Assembly: GCA_948567375.1 (NCBI GenBank) | Contig: OX419761.1 | Coordinates: 61,010,501 to 61,074,500 of the forward strand | Direction of reading: 5' to 3' | DNA length: 64,000 nt | DNA from: Lunularia cruciata | Lineage: Eukaryota; Streptophyta; Marchantiopsida; Lunulariales; Lunulariaceae | Shown here: positions 12,159 through 23,523 of the stretch, piece by piece | How positions within the stretch are numbered: position 1 is the first letter of the stretch | Layout of the letters: each line of letters begins with the position of its first letter | The notes under the pieces: model-generated | Database searches by the model: none | Told to the model about the DNA's origin: nothing | The model's input: only the letters and a program-made list of their open reading frames with translations | Made by a program: the position numbers and the translations under genes

Positions 12159-12550
12159 AAAGAGAGTTTACAATAGAATTTGAAGAGAGTGTTGAGAGGA
12201 TCCAAAAACCTACATCACTTGGAGGAAAGAGTGAGTCTAAGTGCTTTCTATGTGGAGAAAAGGGACATAAGGCAATTTCATGTCCATTGACCTTTGAGAG
12301 CAAGAGATTGAGGGAAAGGAGAGGCTTACTTGACTTGGGTTTGCATGTTGGACCTTCTTCACCAAGATTAGGAGGGAGAAGATCTAAGACCAAGGAGTTG
12401 TGTGAGGTTTGTGGAGTGGAAGGACTTCCAAAAGGACATGAGTGTAGTGGAGTAAAGGCACTTTTGGAGAATTTGGTGAAGGATCTTGGAGAGAGTCTTA
12501 GTACAGCTACAGAAATACTACCACCTTCATCAGCTAGTTCTCAAGATTAG
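12134..12550 (+). CDS. Zinc-knuckle ORF (138 aa), Gag-like or tail of the T ORF
   Basis: The open frame starts inside the inverted repeat. It contains a perfect CCHC zinc knuckle (CFLCGEKGHKAISC, CX2CX4HX4C) and a second Cys/His group (CEVCGVEGLPKGHEC). Such knuckles bind nucleic acid, typically in Gag nucleocapsids. It lies between the coiled-coil ORF and the G2 gag, and could be the C-terminus of the former (separated only by the fold-back duplication) or an ORF of G2. I favour the first because no separate start context is visible. Not functional by itself as far as can be seen. Confidence 0.5.
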   Translation: MIVGVDLRKREFTIEFEESVERIQKPTSLGGKSESKCFLCGEKGHKAISCPLTFESKRLRERRGLLDLGLHVGPSSPRLGGRRSKTKELCEVCGVEGLPKGHECSGVKALLENLVKDLGESLSTATEILPPSSASSQD

Positions 12551-12781
12551 TGATGGAGATAATCTTTCAACTTATGGATAAACTATCCATGAGAGTTAGA
12601 TTAATATGCACTCTAGGATTTGATGTTGCTATAGAAATCTTGGAGCAACCTGAACCTTTTGTGTTCACTACAGTGGATTATTCTCAGATGGTGTTAGTCA
12701 TGTATATACTCTATTAGTAATAGAGTGAGAGAAAAAAATAGAGAAAAAAATTGAGAGAAAGAAAGATAGTGAGAGGTTAAG
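12551..12781. other. Spacer before G2 gag; purine-rich leader
   Basis: No ORF of note. The right half is strongly A/G-rich with GAGAGAAAAAAATAGAG-like runs, resembling an untranslated leader of G2. No 5' LTR matching 17649-18340 is found here, so the 5' end of G2 is missing or replaced. Confidence 0.4.
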
Positions 12782-14887
12782 ATGAGGAAACTTCCGGTTT
12801 TCTTTGGCAAGGATGGAGAAGATGTGGAGGCCTTTGTGAGAGACTTCAAGAGAGCTTAAATAGGAAACAATGAGAGGAGGAAGAATGAGTGGGCCTTATT
12901 ATTACCAGATTTCTTTGAGGATGCAGCACTTACATGGTATGAGTCAGAATACCAAAAGAGAGAGAGGAGAGATGGGGAAGAGGAGTCTTGGGAGACTTTG
13001 ACTTCAGCACTCATTGAGAACTTTCTTCCTGATGAGAGTTATGAGAGATTGATGAGTGAGGTTACATTTCTCAAGCAAGGAGAAGGAGAGAAAGTGAGAG
13101 TCTATGTGGAAAGAGTGGAAAAGTTAGAGTCCAGATTTTGCATAGTGTTGAGGAAGGGTGGGGATGATGTGGAGACTACAATGATTGGCATAGGGGCCAT
13201 GCTCACCAAGAATTTTGTGGGAGGGTTGAGACCACAAATTAGAAGCAAGGTGAGATATGAGAAACCTTCTTCCAAGGTTGAAGCTATCAAGATCGCAATT
13301 CGTATGGAGGAGAGTTTGGAAGGGAATGAGAGTGATTTGGTGGTGAAGGAGGTTGTGAATCCTCCTCAAGGCTACAAGTATGGTGTAAATTCTGATACTT
13401 TGGTGGCAAGGGTTGCACCACAAGTAGTAGTTGCTCCAGTTCTTGCACCTCCACCAAAAGATCCACTTCAAACCATCACAAAACAACTTGCGGATCTCAA
13501 GATCAATGTGGTGCAACTATGGGAGAAGAGAGAGGTGGATCAGAATGTAGGGAGAGGGCCTAGGAGTTATGGAAACTATCCATATAGAAGAGGCCAACCA
13601 GCCAACAATTTCAATGATAGAAATTGTTTTGGTTGTGGAGGAAGAGTCCATATTCAAAGAAATTGCCCAAATTCCACTTACCATGGAGGAAGGGGTTATG
13701 AGGGAGCCAATAGAGGGAAAGAGGGAGGTAGTGAAACCCAAGTGGCTCCTAATCCCAACAAAGGTAAGGGAATAGCATCCAAAGATGTGGTTGAGAGCAA
13801 GTATGAGAAGGGAGAGTGCTCAAACTCCAAGGGTCTTAATTTGGAGCTTTTGGCACAAGAGAAGAGAAGAGCTCGTTTTGTAGAGGATGTTCACTCTTCT
13901 CAAGGATTCACTCCAAGCAAGGATACTCCTATGTCTACTAGGAGCACTCGCACCTCAACACCATCAACAACAAAGACTCCAAGGAAGAAGTTGGGGATGG
14001 AGGACTTCTTGATCTCAAAACAACAATGGAACTACAATGTGTTGGAGGATGTTGGTAGTCACAAGGCTAACATCATAGTGGGCCAATTAATTGCTTTGAA
14101 CCCTACCTTGAGAAAGGAGCTTAGAGGTGGTTTGAGTTCTACAAGGAGCAAGAGGAAGAAGAAGGCAAAAGTTCCAATATCAATGGGGGTGGTGGATGCC
14201 AAGCCAGCACCATGGGAGGCTTGTGAATATGCCTCCAAGATTGATGTGAGAGTGAATGGTCACAACATCAAGGATGCATTGGTTGATGGAGGATCAGCAA
14301 TAAATGCCATGTCAGAAAGGTTGATGAAGAAGTTGGGTATGATACCCTCAAGACCTTCAACATTTGTGGTGAGCATGGCAAACAAGCAACAAGTTCGACC
14401 AGTAGGGGTGATGGATAAAGTGGTAGTTTCAGTTATGGGAGTTCAAAATCTCATGACTTTCCAAGTCTTGAAAGATTCAAGCTATGACTTACTTCTTGGG
14501 AGGCCATGGTTGAGAGCAGCACGCACAACTGATCAATGGCACAAAGGGTACTTGAGGATTGGGCCATCAAATCATAGAGTCACAGTTCCTGTGACTAACA
14601 CCACCAACACTTCACATTTAGATATAGCATCTTCTGATTATTGGGAATCAGATTCTGAAGAAGGAGCTTCAGGTGTGGACACAAGCATGGAAGAGGAGAC
14701 TTCCACGGAGGAGGATGAATCTAAATCTGATTCAGATGTGTATCCTTTGTGTGCTATGGATTTTGCACCTAAGCTAGATGTTTTGAAGGACCCAGACAAA
14801 TCACCATTGACACGAGGAAATAGAGAGAAGGTTATCTACCCTCAAGTATGGCCCAAATGTTACCAAGGAAGAGAAGGTGAGATTTGA
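12782..14887 (+). CDS. G2 Gag-protease polyprotein (one in-frame stop)
   Basis: The ATG at 12782 opens MRKLPVFFGKDGED; a TAA near 12857 interrupts; the frame is then open through 14887 (629 codons from 12998). Domains: a retrotransposon Gag capsid region (LLLPDFFEDAALTWYE, then SALIENFLPDESYERL), a CCHC-like knuckle (CFGCGGRVHIQRNC, about 13625-13670), a Ser/Thr-rich spacer, and a retropepsin with LVDGGSAINAMS (D-G-G-S, as in many plant Ty3 elements) and YDLLLGRPWLRAA. It ends in an acidic tail. The pol frame begins 11 nt before this ORF ends. This is the best-preserved retroelement coding sequence in the window. Confidence 0.85.
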
Positions 14888-17525
14888 GGAGATTTTCCGC
14901 AAGTTCATCCATGTGTTTGCTTTTAGTTATAGGGATTTGAAGGAAGTCACCTTGGAGGAGCACAAGATAAAGGTGGAGTCACATGCAAGACCAATCCGCC
15001 AAAAGCAACATCGCATTAGCCCACCAATATCTTTGGTTGTAAAGGAGGAGATTGATAAGCTCAAGGAGACTGGATTTATCTTTGAGGTGGAGAATTCAGA
15101 ATGGGTGTCTCCAATTGTCATTGTGAAGAAAAAGAATGGCAAGCTTTGGGTATGTGTGGATTACAAGAAGCTCAATGCTGGAAGAAGGACTACTACCCAT
15201 TGCCATTCATGATGAGATCTTGGAGGAGGTTGCAGGTCATGAGAGGTATAGTTTTGGAGATAGTTATAGTGGATATAACCAAATCAAGATTGCACCAGAG
15301 CATCAACAACTCACCACATTCACCACACCTTGGGGAACTTACGCTTTCAAGGTCATGCCTTTTGGGCTTTGCAATGCTCCAGCCACATTCCAATGGTTCA
15401 TGAACAAGGTATTTGAACCTTTCATTGGAAAATTTGTGAGAGACTTCATTGATGACTTTTGTGTCTATGGGAGCAAGGAGGAGCACTTTGAGCACCTAAT
15501 CAAAGTTTTGGAATGCTTGGATGAGGCAAATGCATCACTCAACCCAGAGAAGTGCATTTTTGGATGTGAAGAAGGTCTACTTTTGGGGCACATCATCTCC
15601 AATGATGGAATAGCAGTTGATCCTAAGAAGGTGAGGAAAATCTCAGACCTTCCATTCCCTTCAAGCTTGACAAAGTTATGCCAATTCTTGGGGATGGTTG
15701 GATACTATAGGAGGTTCATCTTCTCATTTTCCAACAAGGCTTATGCATTGACCATCTACATGAAGAAGAGTGTAGATTACATGGTGATTTTGGAGGACAA
15801 GGAGGCTCTCAAAGCTTTTGAGGAGCTCAAGCAATCCCTTGTTGTAGCTCCAATTCTTGCTAAACCTGATTGGAGTAAGCCTTTCATCCTCTACACTGAT
15901 GCTTCTAATGTAGCTATAGGATGCACTCTTAGTCAATTAGACCAAAATGGGCATGATCATCCAATAACTTATGCTAGTAGGCAGATGGTTTCAACAGAGA
16001 AGAACTACTTTGTCACGGAGAGAGAAGGGTTGGCAGTGATCTTTGGTCTCAAGAAGTTTAGACACTACTTGATTGGAGGGAAAGCCACCATTGTCACGGA
16101 TCACAAGGCTTTGAAGTACATCTTCAACAAGCCTAATGTTGAAGGGAGACTAGCAAGGTGGATGCTACTCTTGTCTCAGTATGACTACACCATTGAGGAT
16201 AGGCCAAGAAAGAAACATGCAAATGCTGATTTGTTATCTAGAGCCTATGATCATGATGGAGATGAGCTAGTGGATGATTCCTTCCCGAATGAGGAACTCA
16301 TGACAATCTCAATCACTCAAGAGGTTCCTATGGAGTACAAGGAGATTGTGGATTTTGTGACAAGAGGTAACTATCCAAAAGGGATGCATGCTAGAGAGAG
16401 GAAGGCCCTTGCAGCAAGATCTAGACCTTACACAATGGTGGAGGATATTCTTTTTCACCAAGGAGCAGATGGTCTACTTCGAAGAGCAGTGGGTAAGGAA
16501 GAGTCTATCCTACTCATAAAGGAGTTTCATGAAGGTTTAGTAGGTGGAGGACTTTTTGCAAGAAAGGTGACTGCTTTCAAGATTCTAGATGCAGGTTACC
16601 ATTGGAGAGGGATTTTCAAGGATTGTCTTGATTATTGCAAAACTTGTCATGTTTGTCAAGCTTTTGCTAGAAAGTCTACATCCACTCCACCACTTAGATC
16701 AATTCCATTGCTAGGACCTTTTGAGAAGTGGGGAATTGATTTTGTAGGTCCTCTCAATAGAACCCCAAGAAACAATCGGTACATTGTGGTAGTTATGATT
16801 ACCTTACCAAGTGGGTTGAGGCTAGACCATTGAGGGACAAGAATGAAGATGAAGTGGGTAGATTTCTTTATGAACGCATTATCACTAGGTTTGGATGCCC
16901 TTTGGATTTTGTTTTTGATAGAGGAGGAGAGTTTATAGGAAGCATTACTACAGCCATGCTACGACATTTCTCTATCACACATAGAGTAACTACATCCTAT
17001 AAGCCAAATTCCAATGGCTTGGCAGAGAGAACCAATCAGACCTTGTGCATGATGTTGGCCAAAGATGCAGAAATGGAGGGGGCTAAACATCATTGGGACA
17101 AGAGGATTCATGCAGTTTTGTGGGAGTATAGGACAACCATGAAGACTTCCACCGGATATTCTCCATTTCAATTGGTGTATGGTATTGAGTCTACCTTACC
17201 TATTCACTTTGATCTTCCTACCTTCCAAAGCATTCATAGGAGATTGAAGAAAGCACAAGGAGGTGATGCAGAGAAGTCAAGGAAGGATCAACTTATGGAG
17301 TTGGAAGAGGCAAGAGCAATTGCTATGGTTCGAGTGGAGCAAGCCCAAAGGAAACAAAAGGAGAGCTATGACAAGAGGCAAGGCAAGAAGAAGGTGGAGA
17401 CTTTCAAAGAAGGTGATTGGGTAATGTTGTTTGATTCCATTCGATTCAAGAGAGTGCAAAAGAAGTTTTTGCCTAAGTACTTTGGACCTTTCATAGTGGA
17501 GAAGGTGTGGAGCAATTACACCTAG
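14877..17525 (+). pseudogene. G2 RT-RNase H-integrase, three frames
   Basis: Open blocks: 14877-15212 (RT leader and fingers, SEWVSPIVIVKKKNGKLWVC), 15136-16833 (565 codons: RT palm TFTTPWGTYAFKVMPFGLCNAPATFQ, FIDDFCVYG catalytic box; RNase H FILYTDASNVAIG to HANADLLSRA; integrase zinc domain and GIDFVGPL) and 16830-17525 (integrase DRGGEF and NGLAERTNQ, completing D-D-E, then the C-terminal domain). Two indels (near 15175 and 16800) shift the frame; each domain keeps its catalytic residues, suggesting a young copy. It lacks methyltransferase and PHD modules. Confidence 0.9.
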
Positions 17526-17629
17526 GATCTCAAGGAGTTGGGAGGAAGACACTTTGATAGGATTAACCATGATAAATTGAAGATGTACCATAGAAGGTAG
17601 AGAGACCTTCACTTTGAGGACAAAGTGAA

Positions 17630-17648
17630 AACTTAGTCCGGGGGTAAA
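17630..17648 (+). other. G2 polypurine tract
   Basis: The run AGTCCGGGGGTAAA lies immediately before the LTR start TGTAACACCC, the expected place of the plus-strand primer site. Confidence 0.6.
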
Positions 17649-18340
17649 TGTAACACCCATTTGTGCATGTGTGTGGTATTGTGATATTTAGCTTGATATT
17701 ACAAGTACTTAAGAGATATTATTTATATAGAAATAAAGAATGGTTCTATATTAGTCATGGTTAGCTAAAGTTAGTCATAGCTAAGATAGAGTGGACCTTA
17801 CTTTAGAGGAAGTAGAAAAGATGAGCACCATTATTTTGGATATTAGTGTGTTGACTTGGTATTATTCCTAGGTGTTTGGTTTTGAGGAAAGAGTTGAGAA
17901 CTCTTGGGCCCACAAGCCTTTTTGTTTTGGATTCTTCTTTAGTCCAAGGATAGCCCATGTGAAGGAATCCTTGACTTAGTGGTTGGGTCAAGATAAGACC
18001 ACATGCTTAGGGGAATATGCCCATGTGAATAGATATTCCTTTCTATTTTTTGACTTTACTTGACTTTTAGTCTAGTAACTTGAGTTACTACGGTAATTAG
18101 TAACTTTGGTACGTAACTATTTCACAAGTATATAAACAAGAGGTGAGGAGGTACTTATCATCCTTTCATTTGCAACTATCTCTCTCTCATTGAGTTCTCT
18201 AGTGAGCAATGTCTTGAGTCTTGGAGTGTTAGCCTTGGAGGAGTATGATGGAGTTGGGGTTCCTTGCCTTCTTAGTCCATGGTGCGCTACCATAATAGCC
18301 ATCATAGGTTCGTCCTGAGTGAGAGACAGGCTAGCTCACA
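17649..18340 (+). repeat. G2 3' LTR (~692 bp)
   Basis: It starts TGTAACACCC and ends GGCTAGCTCACA (TG...CA). It contains a TATA-like box TATATAAAC at 18129-18137, so U3 is about 480 bp and transcription would begin near 18160. No matching 5' LTR lies in the window. The right border abuts A1 leader sequence (18341). Confidence 0.75.
18129..18137 (+). promoter_or_regulatory. TATA box of G2 LTR
   Basis: TATATAAAC in a G/C-poor stretch, followed by a purine-rich start region; the position inside the LTR fits a Pol II promoter. Confidence 0.45.
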
Positions 18341-18791
18341 AGACCAGTTGGCTAGGGCACCAGTCTAGGAACAAGAAATCTAGAAGTCGAACCATATTGC
18401 ACAAAATCTAGCAAGAAAGGCAGATTTTTCCAACCAATGACCAAGATCTACTCTAAACTAGCTAGCCTCACGCTAGCAAGCTGGCCCTTCTAGGCCTTTG
18501 TAGCCTCTCATAGCCCACAGCCCTATGCCTCAAAGCTCTCTGGAGCTCACTTTGAAACTATACCCCCTGGACTCGAGCTAGCTCTGAAACCCTAACGGTC
18601 CTGCTGACGGCACACTCAACGGTGCAAATGGTGCAAAGTGACGGTGGGCCTCACTGTGAAGTCAGTACCCTAAACACAAAATCTAACCGTCGGAAAGTAG
18701 TCTTTGAGATACTGTTGAAATAACTCTAACTACTACCACTGGAACTCAAGTGTCCGAGCAATCTAGATGCGATACTACAAATGGCGTGACA
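18341..18791 (-). repeat. A1 5' terminus: A segment joined to leader by a deletion
   Basis: 18537-18791 is the outer half of the A segment (start TGTCACGCC in sense at 18791). 18341-18536 matches the leader of A2 (41640-41835), including the tRNA-like stretch. About 700 bp present in A2 is missing at the joint near 18535. Confidence 0.75.
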
Positions 18792-20645
18792 ATCTTAATC
18801 TATAGTAAGATAGAGACAGAACACGTGAATCATGTGCAAGAAGTCCTTAAATGACTACAATAATGGAAATTTTACTGCAAGAAGTTGAAGTGTGCCTTTT
18901 GGCAGGAGGTTACCTTCTTGGGTCATAAGATCTCATCGGAGAGAATCAAGATGGAAGAGGAGAAAATCAAGGCCATTATTGATTGGCCTACTCTGAAGGA
19001 TGCTACAAAAGTATGGGCATTCAATGGATTGGCCAATTTTTACCAATGGTTCATCCACTATTATGCTCATTTGGCTGCACCATTGACTGACCTCTTAGAG
19101 AAGAACTTGAGTTTCCAATGGAACACCAAGCATGAAGAAGCATTCCAAAAGTTGAAACATATGGTGTCTTCAAGACCCATTCTTCAACCATATGATCCTC
19201 AGCTACCTTGTGTTGTTGATTTTGATGCTTCTAACTTTGCAATTGGAGCCGGGTTGCAATAGGAATTCCAAAATGGACTACATCCCATTGCCTTTGTGTC
19301 TCATTGACTAAATACAACTGAGAGAAATTACTCTACTCGAGATCAAGAACAACTTGCAATGGTATATGCCACCAAGGTATGGAGGCATTATCTCTTGGAG
19401 AAATAAGTGATCATGCAAATTGATCACAAACCATTGTTGCAAACCTTACACTTGGAACACATGAAGAGTCAATATAATTGATGGGAGGAGCACCTCCAAT
19501 TGTTTGACATCAAACTTGAGTACAAACCAGGTTGGTTTTATATCATCTCTGATGCTCTATCATGATGACCTGATTTGAAGTCTCTTCCTCTCATCACGGT
19601 GGCAATTATGACAGTGTCATTTGACTCCAAGGTCCATAACAAGTTTTGGGCATCTCTACAACAAGACCCCTTCTTCCAAATGGTACATGGTTGTCTAACA
19701 GCATGTGACAAGGAGTATAACACCTCTCCTTCAAGGAATGCCTTCTTTTCCATGAGGACTAGATCTATGTTCTAGCCAAAGGTGATCTTCGACTTGTGTG
19801 CCTTCAAGGAGTCTATAATTTACCAATAGCTGGTCACATGGGTATGGACAGGACCTTGGGTACCCTCCAACACCAATGGTGGTGGCCCAACATAGCACAA
19901 GATGTTTGGGAGTTTGTCCAATTGTGTGAGAGTTGTCAACGCAACAAGATTAGTGACCAAAAGTTGAGTGGACTCCTTCAGCCACTTCCCATTTCAACTA
20001 CTTGTTGGGAATATGTGAGCTTAGATCTCATCACCTCCTTGCCCAAGACAAAGCAAGGTCACACAACAATTATGGTATTTGTGGATAAGCTTAGTAAGCA
20101 AATCCATTTGGCACCAATGGTTGATATTGTGGAAGCTCCAACCTTGGTGCAACTCTACTTCAACAATGTATTTAAGCATTATAGGATGTTGCATGTACTC
20201 ATCTCCAACCATGATCCTCACTTCATTGGAAAGTTTTGGGAAGCACTCCTCCAGATACTTGGCACCAAGTTTGCTTTGTCCACAAATCATCCTCAAATTG
20301 AATGTGAAAATTGCACCTTGGAAGATATGCTTTGTGCCTTTGTCAACATTCACCATACCAATTGGGATGAATGTCTTGCAGCTGCTGAGTTTGTATACAA
20401 CAATTCTAAACAGGCAAGCACCGGATTCTCTCCTTTATTTCTCAATTTTGGCCACAACCCACTTGTTCCAGATTCCCTTCTTGCTCCTCCCTCGTCTCAT
20501 GTCCCTCATACTTCTACCTTCTTGACCACCATTTCCCAATTCCTCCAACAAGCTAAATCTCATCTCCTTGTTGCTCAAAATCTGCAAAAACAATATGTAG
20601 ATCACCATCCCCGTGATCTCAACTTTCAAGTTGGTGATAAGGTTA
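18792..20645 (+). pseudogene. E1 right part: RT C-terminus, RNase H, integrase
   Basis: This is the continuation of E1 after A1. It starts at the residues following the FLDN box, then KCAFWQEVTFLGHKI (RT thumb), VVDFDASNFAIGAGL (RNase H), and a 291-codon open integrase block (19796-20671) with HMGMDRTLGTLQHQWWWPN and CESCQRNK (HHCC), SLDLITSLP, SNHDPHF (second Asp) and HPQIECENCTLEDML (Glu). Several stops lie between 19260 and 19800. It breaks off near 20645. Confidence 0.8.
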
Positions 20646-21000
20646 GCCTAGAATATTCCATAAGTATCTAGGAGATTCTTGGGAAGCTTCTCGGCTAGCT
20701 TAGCTTGCACTCCAAGTAGGTAGCCTCTAGAAGCTTCTAATTAGCTTAGCTTGCATGCCAAGTAAGTGGCTTCTAGAAGGAAGCTTCTTGAGAAGCTTCC
20801 CAATTAACTTGGCTTGCACTCCAAGAAAGTGGCTCAAGGAAGCTTCTTGAGAAGCTTCTCAAGGGCCTTGTATGCTCCCTATAAATACAAGATCTAATGC
20901 TCATGCTAGGCATTTGGAGTTTTCCCTCATTCAATTATCCCAATGTGAGCTTCCATTCTCTTATTTCTCTCCTCATTCTTAGTTTTTTATAGGGAGAACA
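20646..21000 (+). repeat. LTR-like fragment with tandem AGCTTCT units and a TATA box
   Basis: Three imperfect tandem units (about 50-60 bp, each with AAGCTTCT and TTGCACTCCAAG) fill 20670-20860, followed by CTATAAATA (20879-20887), a good plant TATA box. It sits between the end of E1 integrase and the start of T2 integrase, and is probably an LTR remnant of one of them. Confidence 0.5.
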
Positions 21001-22085
21001 CTATGCCTTGGAGAATAATGTAAAGAAGATCCTTTCAATAAGGTATTGGTGGCCTATGATGTATAAGGATACTTATGCCTACATACAAAGTTGTGGTGCC
21101 TATCAACAAATAGGAAAGCCAATGGCTACTTCCCAATGGCCTTTGAAACCAATTTTGCCATTGGCTCCATTTGAGAAATGAGGTATTGATTTTGTGTGTC
21201 TAATTCAACTAGTGACCCGAGTCACAAGGAAGAGTTACATCTTGTTGTGCATTGATCATGCTGCCAAGATGGTGGAAGCTGAGGCAACTCGGAAAGATGA
21301 TGCAGAAATAGTTGTAGAATTTTTCTTCTGAAACATTATTTCACGTTATGGATGTCCTCTAGAATTTGTCAATGATTGGGGAACTCATTTTTTGAACTCC
21401 ATGGTGGAAGCATTAATCAAGTACTTCTAGATTAAACATCAAAAGATGACTCCCTATAATCCAAAAACAAATGGACTAACAGAAAAGACCAATGGATTGT
21501 TATGTAAAATTTTAAACAAAGTGTAGTCAATTATGCCTATGATTGGGACACAAAGTTACCTACATATTTGTGGGCATACAAAACAATTAAGAAGATTAAA
21601 ACCAAACAAACTCCATATTTCTTGGCATATGGATTGCATCCTATACTACCAGTTGAATTTGGAGTATTGTCATATCAAATTCCTTGCAAGGAAAAATTAT
21701 TGGAGGAAGAAAGCTAGGATCTTTGGATCCATCAACTGATGTAGTTAGAAGAGAAAAGTGACAATGCAAAGCAAACCACTAAGAAAGTGCAAGAACAAAG
21801 GAAAATCAGGCACGATAAGCACATCAAACTTGTTGTTGTTCAAGAGTGTGATTTTGTGCTATTATATAACAATCACCAAAACAAATTTCTAGGCAAGTTG
21901 CATTTATGGTGGATGAGGCCCTACCACGCCATGCACATTTATGACAATGGCTCTATTCAACTTGCAGACTTGGACAGCAATTCCTTTGCCACTCAAGTGA
22001 ACGGGTGGAGAGTTAGAAAATATTGGACCACGGCTTTGTATAAAGAACCTATTGTTGGTGTTTGCGGGGATGCTCACATTTGAGG
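21001..22085 (+). pseudogene. T2 integrase (decayed)
   Basis: Plus-strand integrase remains: RYWWPMMYKDTYAY and CGAYQQIGKP (zinc domain with Cys loss), GIDFV (first Asp), NDWGTHF (second Asp), NPKTNGLTEKTNG (Glu position), and a C-terminal block (21787-22083) with KFLGKLHLWWMRPY (GPF/Y-like). Multiple stops. It is directly followed by a purine tract and the T LTR start, so this is the 3' end of a T-family Ty3 element. Confidence 0.75.
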
Positions 22086-22094
22086 AAGGAGGTA
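22081..22094 (+). other. T2 polypurine tract
   Basis: TGAGGAAGGAGGTA lies directly before TGTGGTATCC, as expected for the plus-strand primer of a Ty3 element. Confidence 0.6.
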
Positions 22095-23523
22095 TGTGGT
22101 ATCCACATTTTTTGTTTTGTTTTTTTTGTGCTAAAGTTTTGAGAAGAAGTGCATTGGTAAAGCTGAAGGAGGGCTAAATGTGGAAGAAATGTGAAGAATT
22201 GTGTGTTTGGCATAAACTTGAAATTGGCACCGGGTCAAGCCCAAAGGACACGGGTTGGACAAGATAAAATATAAAGACAAGGACTTTATATTGGGGAGTG
22301 CAACCTGATCTGAAGATCCTATAACAAATTTCTTTGGGTTTTGCCAATCAAGACAGTACACGGGAAGAAAGTGACTACCTCAAGACCATGAGGTTCTTAA
22401 CAATGATAGGAAACCACTTCACAAAATCAGTGAGTGATACGGAGCAGCAACTCAAGAATGACCAATCAGCAAAGGACTATGAAATAGAGATTTTTGTGAG
22501 GAAGCACTGCAATGTCTAGACGCTATCCTGTTCCTATTCAGAGTCAACCCAAAAGAATGCAAATTTTGAATATGCAAGAAGAGTGGGTTAGAATCTTAGG
22601 TACAATCTTTCACAAGAAGAGAGTGAGGAAACACACAATGGCACCAAAAATGAGTAAGAAAAGTGTGGTGAGGGATCTTGCAATGCGTAGATTGGATGTA
22701 GTGGCAAGTATCAAGGCCTTATCAAGACATTGCATCACTTTTCTAGCCTAAAACTAGAATTTTAGCTTTCTAGGTTTCATGGTAGAGATTGTCGTGAGTG
22801 ATTGCAAGGATGGGCCAAAGCACAAAGAGAAGAGAGGAAATCTGGCTTGATGGATAGAGTCTGATTGGAGATTAGTCTTGGGTAGAGAAGCAATTGAGGT
22901 AGGGTTACCACCTTCTATCATAAGTGTGATGCATCAAAAGAAACTGCCAAGGTTAGGACTTCTTCTAATTGACCATGCACAAATAATGGGTATAAGATGG
23001 ATAGTTATAGAGACCCAATGTGGAGAAGTATCATGAGCACAATGATGGCAATGTTCAAGCCAGAGCAAACCACTTATGTCATAATGCAGCAAGCAATCTT
23101 CTTTCATCAAATGTTTTTAAGAGAAGTAGTGGATTGGGCAAAGTATTTGCACCAACAGGTGTGGCAGATGATTACGGGTTGGAGAATGGATATCCAACCA
23201 CACTACTTTGTACCCTTTGCAGCTCACTTCTACTTTGGGCTGAACTTGATGACTTTGGAGAAGAGAAGTAAAATGCGATCTCATTTCCATCCAGATTTGC
23301 ACAAAGAGATAGATGTTGATGAACAATATTACATGGAGTGGATTTGAGAAGGGGATGAGTATTATAAGGAGAGTGGAAAGGAGAGTATAGAAGCAGTTGA
23401 CATCCCCATGCCAAGAAAGAGAGATAGACCCAAAGGATGCATTGCAGTTGTACAGCCACAAAAGATGCAAAAGCCTAATCCAAAGTTAGTGTTGGTGAAA
23501 AGTAAAGGAATTGGCAGCAATAT
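22095..23523 (+). repeat. T2 3' LTR (truncated) carrying the T accessory ORF
   Basis: It begins TGTGGTATCC after the polypurine tract. It contains a broken ORF homologous to the one in T1: LAMRRLDVVASIKALSRH (about 22676), then 22997-23347 with the conserved MFKPEQTTYVI and HYFVPFAAHFYFGLN segments. A stop follows at 23348. The copy is cut at 23523 by A3, so the coiled-coil part is absent. The position, downstream of pol and inside the LTR, is unusual. Confidence 0.6.

Larger units (their letters stand above)
2230..18791 (-). mobile_element. A-family Ty3 element A1, with methyltransferase and PHD modules (interrupted)
   Basis: A minus-strand element with TGTCTTGCG at the left and GGCGTGACA at the right, inserted in E1 with a 4-bp duplication (ATCT). 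Sense order from high to low coordinate: 5' A segment plus part of the leader (18791-18341), a block of foreign elements (18340-9554), truncated gag (9553 to about 8570), protease, DNMT3-like methyltransferase, RT, RNase H, integrase, PHD finger, polypurine tract and B-A-B terminus (2876-2230). The N-terminal half of gag was lost at the junction with T1. Gag, protease, methyltransferase and the start of RT share one frame; later indels shift it. It is a close relative of A2 (32955-42852), so the two can be compared codon by codon. Confidence 0.85.

Noticed and set aside
14877-14887. Programmed frameshift between G2 gag-pro and pol
   Set aside because: The 11-nt overlap would fit, but no slippery heptamer is evident and other indels in pol are plainly damage, so chance decay is at least as likely.
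2230-18791. A tyrosine-recombinase (DIRS/PAT/Ngaro) element, suggested by the B-A-B ends
   Set aside because: No tyrosine-recombinase motif (R...HxxR...Y) was found; the coding part is protease-RT-RNase H-rve integrase and the target is duplicated, which those elements do not do.
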